Shown here: positions 56,926 to 64,000 of the stretch, piece after piece
Layout of the letters: the number at the start of each line of letters is the position of its first letter
Numbering within the stretch: the first letter of the stretch is position 1
Origin: Agapanthus africanus
Lineage: Eukaryota > Streptophyta > Magnoliopsida > Asparagales > Amaryllidaceae
DNA: 64,000 nt
Assembly: GCA_030015575.1 (NCBI GenBank)
Contig: JASDDO010000006.1
Location: forward strand, 105,082,045-105,146,044
Reading direction: 5' to 3'
The notes under the pieces: generated by a model
What the model was told of the DNA's origin: nothing
The model's database searches: none
What the model saw: the letters and a program-made list of their open reading frames with translations, nothing else
Position numbers and translations under genes: made by a program

Positions 56926-59068
56926 TGTAAGTCCACGTTACCTCTCCCGGTACTTACGGGCTTGCGGAAATGATGAAAAACGATTTTTCTAGAGACGGTA
57001 ACATGAACTCAAAAACGGATCTTTGTTAAACAACTATCTAACAAACCTAACAAGAGTTTTACCTACCCGGTTAGGGGGTTATACCTTTCTTCAACTCCTT
57101 CTTCTTCAACTCTTTGCGGTATAAGGATCGGCCTCACCTCGCCGTCTCCTTGCGCCGAAGATGGATCCACCTGAAATCTTCTACCTTTGGCTTCTCTTCA
57201 AACTTGAAGAAACTAGAACACTTGGTTTGCCAAACCTTGTGAACTAGGATGAGTAGAGAAGTGATATGGGTTTTCTTTTATCTCTAAGGCAATGTTTATC
57301 AACTCATGAGCTGGAGTTTCCTTGAGTTATAGAGAGAGAGAACAAGAGGGAGAGCAAGAGGGAGAGCTTGAGCATGAGAGAGAAGAAGAATGATAGAATC
57401 AGCCAACCTCTTTTCCTCCCATGCTCTCATAACAAAATAATGATAATAATAATAATAATTGAATATTATGTGATGGTTCATATCATATCAAGTGACATTA
57501 TCATTTCATGCACTCATTTTGCAAAGCATAACAAGCAAGCAAAAGTCTTTGCATGAAATGACAACCATTGTAAGGATGATGGTCAACTAGTCCAACCTAG
57601 TCAACCGGTCAACCAAGTCAACAAGTCAACAAAGTCAACCTTTCAACCCAACCTTGGCACAATAATACTTAATTAATATTATCATTAATCATATTTCTTA
57701 TTCTCATTAGGGTTTAACAAAAGTCAATGGTCAACAGTCAACAGTCAACAACCCCAATGAGAATCCTCGGCCTCTGTCTCTCTGTCAACTGTGCATACAC
57801 ACCCGCATCCGCGTTCCGAGGAACACGAATACAAATGAGATAAAACCAACCCCATAACATACACTAGGATCTGGCGTAAACCAAATCCCGCTAGTGTTAA
57901 CTGTCCGGACGCTAAACGTGCACAAGTGCACGGATGTGACCGAACCCTGTCGCAAAACCATGCGACCCGTCGCAAAAACCATTCGACCTCTACTCTTTTG
58001 TCTAAAGGCGGATAGCTTTCGGAGTGGGACTCTAAAGACTCGACACAACGCTGACAGTGGGTTTAACCACAGACCGCAAGCGGCACTAGCTGTGCGTAAC
58101 GGTCCCCAGGTAGATGCCGATAAGAAGACGGACGAGGTGAAACCCATCTGAACACCTACTGAGCCTGAATGTGACAATCTCCATACAGTCCGGTCTGTTC
58201 GTCTGATAACATCGCATGGCGGGCCTAGGCGGCGGTAAACTTCAGTCCCCTAATAGCGGTACAAGTCGTGTCAGAGTGCAGCCCAGAACACCCTGAGATA
58301 ACACTGGAAACCTACCAGTATATCTCGCTTGACCTGGCCAGGGACTACTTGTGTAATGGCTCTCCAAGACACAGCGCGATGTAAACCCCCAATACCGGGA
58401 GAGAAGATTCCTGTCTAACCGTCACTGCCTCCAAGTGCTTCGGGAGTGCACCCAACTACTACCTGTTTGCACGACTGCTTTGAGCCGTGGTAGGGTAGTA
58501 ATCAAAGTGCAGTGGGAACACACTCGAGGCGAAGTGACAGTGTCAAGTCAGCGGACTAAGCTGTACCCATGTCACCTGGGAACTGATAACTGACGATAGG
58601 TATAGTACCAACCAACAGTTCCCGACGAGTCCTGTCCAGTGTACTCGTAACCTAACGAGCACCCGCATACTATCTCAAGTACGACGTACTGACGGCTGTG
58701 GGACAGACCGTCTCCCACACTGGGATGAGAAGTGCATACGCTAGTCTACTCCGGAGTATCGATGCCCTGTCTCGATAGTCCTACGACTAGGGACCTGTAT
58801 AAGGATGTGCTTTTAGATTACCCAGCCCCCACCAGTGTGACTGCTATCACAACGCTGGTAATGAAGCAAAGATCCTAAGGGCTCTACTAATATGTATAAG
58901 CTATATGCTAAAAGTAACACATGCACATATTGAAGTAGAAACAAACCAAGTAGCATACTACCATTTTGAGCAAGATTGTGTATACAACTTTGAATATCCC
59001 AAGCTTCCATTAAGTAATATACAAGTTAGTATGATACAGTAATGGCCTCTAGGGCATATACACTAACA
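56926..59068 (-). repeat. 5' LTR of element J, 2143 bp
   Basis: TGTAAGTCCACGTTACC to TATACACTAACA, followed by the right target copy ATCCA (59069-59073). Contains ten TTGAC cores on the element strand at 57581-57750. Confidence 0.92.
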
Positions 59069-60840
59069 ATCCACGCACAATACGAGGATCACTACCATAC
59101 TCCCTACTACCTTTTTGTATATACAAGGTTCATCTACCATTTTGATGAAGCCAAACTCTTTGACTACCACATCAAAACAGACATTCCAACTTCGCGATGC
59201 CTGCTTAAACCTATAAAACATCTTGCACACGTTTCCGCTGCTCCCACTGTCTACGAAACCCTCTGGCTGTATACTTATAGACGCTCTCTTCTAAATCATT
59301 ATTTAGAAAAGTAGTCATGACACCTAACCACCGGATATCGCGGTCATGGTATGCAGCAATGGCAAGTAGGATCCGGATGGACTTAAGTATAGCCACTGGA
59401 AAAGGTTTCATCATTATCCATGCCTGGTCGATGACGAAAACCTTTAACATGTCTAGTTTTGAGAGTCTCAACTTTTCCATATACACCAAGTAATCTTCTC
59501 AAGATATACTTGCTCCTGATGGGGATTTAACCTTTCAGATATAGCAACCAAACACCATACTTTTTTGGTGTACATGGATTCCATCTCAGATCGCTAAGCA
59601 TCCAGCCATTCTTACAGAGTCCCTACTCTCGATGGCCTGCTCAAAACTAGTTGGGTCATCATCTTATGATGCATTCCTCACTCCCACTGTCATCGAGAAA
59701 CCGAAGTATCTCTTAGGCGGATGAGGAACCTTACCAGATCGGCGGAGAGGCTGAGGTTCGTCGGGGACTATTGAATCCTTTGGTTCTGTCAAATCATCAG
59801 CTGTAGTTTGTATAGCTGGAACTCCTTCCAGTTCTACAGAACTGACCTTGCCTCGTGCTTGTCCGTATTTTGCATTTGACATAGGCTGGACAACCCCAAA
59901 TCTTAACTTGCTTAAGAAATGGGCTCTTCCCATACCATATCTCATATGGAGTGGTAGGCACTAATTTGATTCGAACCAAATTCAATAGGTATGCAGGTTC
60001 TCAAGTGCATAACGCCAAAAAGTAAACAAGTAACTCAGTAATACTCATCATAGAGCACACCATATCTAATATGGTGCGATTACTCCTCCCTGATACACCT
60101 AGGTGTTGTGGTGTATACAGAGGAGTAATGCTGAGAGAAAATCTCATTCTCATTCGGAATAGTCCAAGAATTCCATGCATAAGTATTCTCCTCCCTGATC
60201 TCATCATAGGACATAATAGTTCTATCCGGTTTTGGTTCTCTACTACTATCTTATATTCTTTGAATTTCTCAAAAGTTTCAGACATGCGTTTCAACAGGAA
60301 CATGTGTCCGAATCTTGAGAGATTCTCATTGGATGTAAGGAAGTATAAAGAACCAGTCCTGACATATGTAGACTGGGGACCATCATACATCACTATGTAT
60401 CAGTCCCAAAAGTTCACTAATTCTTTCTCTGTTTCCAATAAACGGAGCTATGGTCATCTTATCTTTGTGACATGACTGGCAAGTTTCACAAGATGTAAAT
60501 TCAAACTGATTTAAATATGCATCTAAATGTAACTTAGCTAGTCTGGTCACATAGATATGACCTGGTCTACAATGCCTCAAGAAGGATTCATACATTTCTA
60601 AACTCTTCCTCTTGTGTGTGTTATGTACGTTAAGAACTGTGGTTTGATTTAGAATGTATATTCTTTTAGATAACGTGCTTGAACCGATCAATACTTGATA
60701 TAGGAAATGTGCAAAACATTATCCAACAATACAAAATTATATCCTTCTTTATCAATAAAGAGACTGATATGATGTTGTATGTCAGGTTCGGTATCTAATA
60801 ATATTCGTTTAGAGTCAATGTATTTGGTAATACAGGGTGA
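59069..60840 (-). pseudogene. Decayed RT and integrase of element I
   Basis: Continues element I after J. Minus-strand remnants: RT near 59211-59489 (LKSIRILLAIAAYHD), the integrase-RT linker 59664-59945 (LRRSGKVPHPPKRYFGFSM), integrase 60001-60393 (ITPLYTPQHLGVSGRSNRT; the catalytic Glu motif SER is changed to SGR) and the GAG-pre-integrase finger 60383-60691 (HCRPGHI...CETCQSC). Frames are separated by shifts and stops. Close to 29970-31758 in GH. Confidence 0.8.
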
Positions 60841-61206
60841 TAACTGCCAACACCTTGGCTGCAACAATTGCACCATTTTCAACTCTTGAAACTTACCACC
60901 CGTTCTGAGTTCTCTACCTTTCTGTAGCCCATGTAACAGATTACATATTTGGGATCCTGATCCGGTATCAAATACCCAGGACGTAGAGGATACTGATAAA
61001 CAGTTCTATGTAAAGAACACACCCGAAGGAGATGCATCAACATGCATTTTCTTCATTTGGACGGCATAGGAATCCTGGTATTCCCCTAATTCCTGCTCGG
61101 TCTTATAATAATTATAAGTTGGAGCGGGACCAACGTTCCCCAGCTCAGTATAACAAGCGGGTTCGGTCAATACATCCATATTATTATCTTGATTAAGGAG
61201 TGACAT
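60841..61206 (-). pseudogene. Gag-protease fusion remnant of element I
   Basis: Minus-strand ATG at 61204-61206 gives MSLLNQDNNMDVLTEPACY..., then SPSGVFF and a stop. In another frame follows FDTGSGSQICN (near 60950-60985). It lacks the gag core exactly as GH does at 41914-42278. Confidence 0.7.
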
Positions 61207-64000
61207 GGTCGCTACCTGGAGAGAGAGAGAAGACAACACTCTGCGTGCGCTCCTGCAAAATTAGACTGGTTATATATTTTATCTAGTCAGGATGGCTCCC
61301 ATTGTTTTTATCAAATCTTCCTTCAAACCATAAAAGGAAACACTAGCCGAGATTAATTACACTCTACAAGTTCACCAATCTTTCAGCCAGGCCAGTGCCG
61401 GTACTTTGAGGGAGGTTCCCCGTGCTTTCGCACGGACCAAATTAAAATAAACCTCATTTTCCCAGGGGCGTAACCCCTTTGACACCTTTCTAGAAACCTA
61501 CTTGATCGGCTAATTGTAAAGTGCAAAACTCTTCCAGGAGTAACTATTACTCGTAGTGGGTATCATGATCCAACTATCATATAGAAGGTATGCAATCTCA
61601 TTGCAAATTTCAAAACTTGAAACTCCCGATAATGGTTTTTACCCCTAGCACCTATGACCTTGGCTATGGTCAACAAATCATAAGCACTAGTCAAGTTCTA
61701 CCCGTCATTTCGTGATTAATTAGACCCACCCACATGACCCTTGGCTAAGGTCAACAAAGTCATATGACTGTCCTAACTAATCTCATCATATGCTGTGTAG
61801 GAAAACATCACTTAGCTACCGTACACTACGCCTCGGCTATGGTCGACAAACACAACACGAATACTAAGTACTCTACTTCCTAAGATGATGGGGGGTTGCG
61901 GATGGTTTTTATGAAAACCTTTAACGCTTTGAACTTGATCTTGTTGCGGAATCCAGTGGTTTTAAATGGAGTGTTTTTGAGGCTTCTGCTAGTTTCGCTA
62001 AAGAGGTCACTCCCGGTGAAAGGATCTCGGCTCTTTCCTCGTCGAATTAGGTACAGAATATTCACAATACCACTATGGAAAGCAAGAACTAGAAAAGCAA
62101 TCAAAAGACAAACCGAAGGTTGTAACATCTGCTAGTTATTTCTAAAGAGGTCACTCCCGGTGAAGGGATCTCGGCTCTTTTCTTATCGAATAAGGTGCTG
62201 GATATTCTTCAAGGAATACCGCTATGCAAAGCAATAACTAAAGCTACCTAATTTTTGAAATTCGATTCCATAACATCTTATAGGTTTATTTTCTTTCATT
62301 AATCTCATTAATGAATGTCCCATCATTTAAGTGCACCTAATCATCACAGATAAATACTATGTACACTTATGCCATCCGCATTCGCCTCGATGTCCCGTCA
62401 TGCGCCGTTAGGTTAGGTAACTAACGGCATAGCGAGGCAGGGCTAGTGCGGGTGTAAAACATAAGCAACGTCTATATAATATATCATATATACTATATAT
62501 ACAGTATCTATCTGAACATATCACGGATAACGCAACAGAAAATATCATATGAAATATTGGATATACTAGGACGTCCGTGTTTTATTTTGAGCCTATATAA
62601 AACACGGATTCCACGGTCGTGATGAATAGCCAATCCAACACCCCTAGAACCCTACGAGAGCGGCAAGCAACCCTACCAATTCTAGAGTTAGGAGACCCGG
62701 TCTCGACTCCTCGAGATGGTCTCCCACTGGACCCTAGAACCCGGTTACTTGTGCTTCCCGGCTTGGGTCTATCCTAATGCGGAAAAGTAAATAATATACA
62801 ATTATGACATCATCCTCAGCACGGATGTTCCCCAATAAAAGAATATTACATACAATGAATTTTACATGAATGAAAAAGAAAAACTCTCATCTCACATAAA
62901 AAACCCCGGCTATTCAAACACGATGATCCAATATAACATATCCAGCAACACATAACATCTCATATCATCAACATAAGTAAATATGCGTATCCCAATTGTC
63001 GTTGATGTATAGCAACAAAACTGGCGATACACCACATATTACACTTACGGTCGCAGAAAAGAAAGCGTAAAACTACAACAGTTGGAATCCGCAACCACCT
63101 TAGACATCGCATGCCTAACCAAATGAATTTCTTAGACATCTCATGCCTAACAATTATAAACCCCGCATTTTACTCTCATTATCGAAAACTCTTTTCAATA
63201 TCAAGTCGGGCAATTCAACAAGATTCCCGACATCCTGATCGAATGCTCGTCGCAAACTTTAGTGGACAGCCGCACCCCCGGATGCCGTCGACGAAGTGCA
63301 CTACGGCGGAACACCGCTGCCGCGAGCACCCGAACGGATGCTTTTGGCGACGGGGTTCTCCTACAGTCACTTGGTCGGGGCTATGGGGCATGGCTATATA
63401 TTAAGTTTACACAGCGAGTATCCGCGTACGCTACGTGATTGCGACGGACTTTTGATCACATCAAAATTCCATGGCAACCGATCAAATAAGACTAAAGTGT
63501 TAGATTTATAACATTTATATTAGTTATTTCAGAACTACTTGTGGATTCCAAATATTGCATCACATTCCAGATAAATAGACAATGTTAAAATTTTCGATCG
63601 AATAAACAAACACCCAAGATTTCCCAAATAGCTCAACACTTGAGCGGAGTTCAAAAAATTATCCATCATATGCCACAGTACCAATAGTCCAGCCGTAGAA
63701 GGGTCAAGCCAACGCCTCACATGTGGCAACGTCGTACTGCCCCAAACCCTAAGGTTTAGAGGCGGTTCAAGATGGTCACATAATCAAGTTAAGGTTTGTT
63801 GTCTTCTAGAGGGTCCACCGCGTTACTTGCACGACTTATAAAGTTTTTAAACTACGGAAAAATCCAACATTTGGAAATTTTCCGGCAGGGGAAAAATTGA
63901 TTTATTGATATCCGGTCGAACTTTTTAACATGTTCTAAAAATTTCCTGGACCAACTAAACGAAGTTAAATTATCCGATCGAATCAACTAATACAAAAGAT
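61207..64000 (-). mobile_element. Long non-coding leader of element I, to window end
   Basis: Carries TAG|CGACC with a pyrimidine tract (TAG at 61212-61214), the CCGTGC/GCACGG hairpin (61420-61435) and three CCTTGGCTATGGTCAA-type dyads (61658, 61739, 61831). Then come two copies of the CACTCCCGGTGAA[A/G]GGATC block (61988-62083, 62133-62231), the CCGTTAG/CTAACGG hairpin (62405-62427) and the block shared with B and GH (63240-63500). The GC stem-loop, primer site and 5' LTR would lie beyond 64000. Confidence 0.75.

Larger units (their letters stand above)
48949..59068 (-). mobile_element. Ty1/copia element J, minus strand, nearly intact
   Basis: 10,120 bp with LTRs 48949-51081 and 56926-59068, perfect ATCCA target copies, polypurine tract, pol, damaged gag, long leader and primer site. 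The only element here with near-complete coding capacity. It inserted into the RT region of element I. Copia order (protease-integrase-RT-RNase H) is clear; assignment to Tork/TAR/Angela-like clades is not resolved by eye. Confidence 0.93.
25527..64000 (-). mobile_element. Ty1/copia element I, minus strand, with nested GH, K and J
   Basis: Its 3' LTR is 25527-27098 plus 47650-48284 (split by GH), its polypurine tract 48285-48305 and its RNase H remnant 48306-48948. J then intervenes, followed by pol remnants (59069-60840), a gag-protease fusion remnant (60841-61206) and the leader to the window end. The 5' LTR is out of view. The five bases before 25527 are GTTGG. It belongs to the same decayed family as GH. 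Confidence 0.85.

Noticed and set aside
48949-59068. J as an endogenous plant pararetrovirus or env-bearing element
   Set aside because: Domain order protease-integrase-RT-RNase H, LTRs and Met primer site are those of Ty1/copia; no movement, coat or env-like frame lies between RNase H and the LTR.

Overview
The window is plant nuclear DNA made entirely of long terminal repeat (LTR) retrotransposons. Every kilobase can be assigned to a Ty1/copia element using the initiator-Met primer-binding site (TGGTATCAGAGCC) or to a Ty3/gypsy chromovirus of Tekay/Del type. This points to a seed plant, most likely an angiosperm with a large repeat-rich genome. I cannot name the species. I found no host gene, tRNA, rRNA, CRISPR array or prokaryotic feature. 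Most short reading frames are chance or antisense frames.

Left stack (1-14625). Element A is a plus-strand copia copy; the end of its 5' LTR is at 5853-6398, its interior at 6399-12165 and its 3' LTR at 12166-14282. Its 5' LTR was hit by a second copia LTR, B1 (4882-5847, target duplication GTTAG). B1 was in turn hit by a minus-strand gypsy element, C (LTR 906-4881, interior 1-905). The flank 14283-14625 is broken LTR debris.

Right stack (14626-64000). Five levels of nesting can be read. Copia F (5' LTR 14626-16627) was hit by copia B (5' LTR 16887-19076). B was hit by D, a gypsy LTR with target duplication GGAAG (19186-24666), and by minus-strand copia I (3' LTR starting at 25527). I was hit by minus-strand GH (27099-47649) and by minus-strand J (48949-59068, target duplication ATCCA). 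GH was hit by minus-strand K (31759-41913). The outer ends of F, B and I lie beyond the window.

Coding state. Only J retains near-complete pol: protease, integrase, reverse transcriptase and RNase H lie in one frame broken by two nonsense codons, and its gag is damaged. A and K share one decayed interior, yet K's two 2229-bp LTRs are almost identical. GH and I share one deletion that removes most of gag. These look like defective families moved by proteins supplied in trans.

Strongest unexplained signals. (1) D contains an inverted fragment of a related element and forms a hairpin with 1.1-kb arms. (2) The roughly 2-kb leaders of five copia elements carry the same non-coding modules: a GC-rich stem-loop near the primer site, a CCGTTAG/CTAACGG hairpin, a duplicated block with a co-varying stem-loop, three evenly spaced TTGAC dyads that are homogenised within each element, and a pyrimidine tract ending in AG|CGACC just before gag. 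Together they suggest a conserved, possibly spliced or packaging-related, RNA leader.
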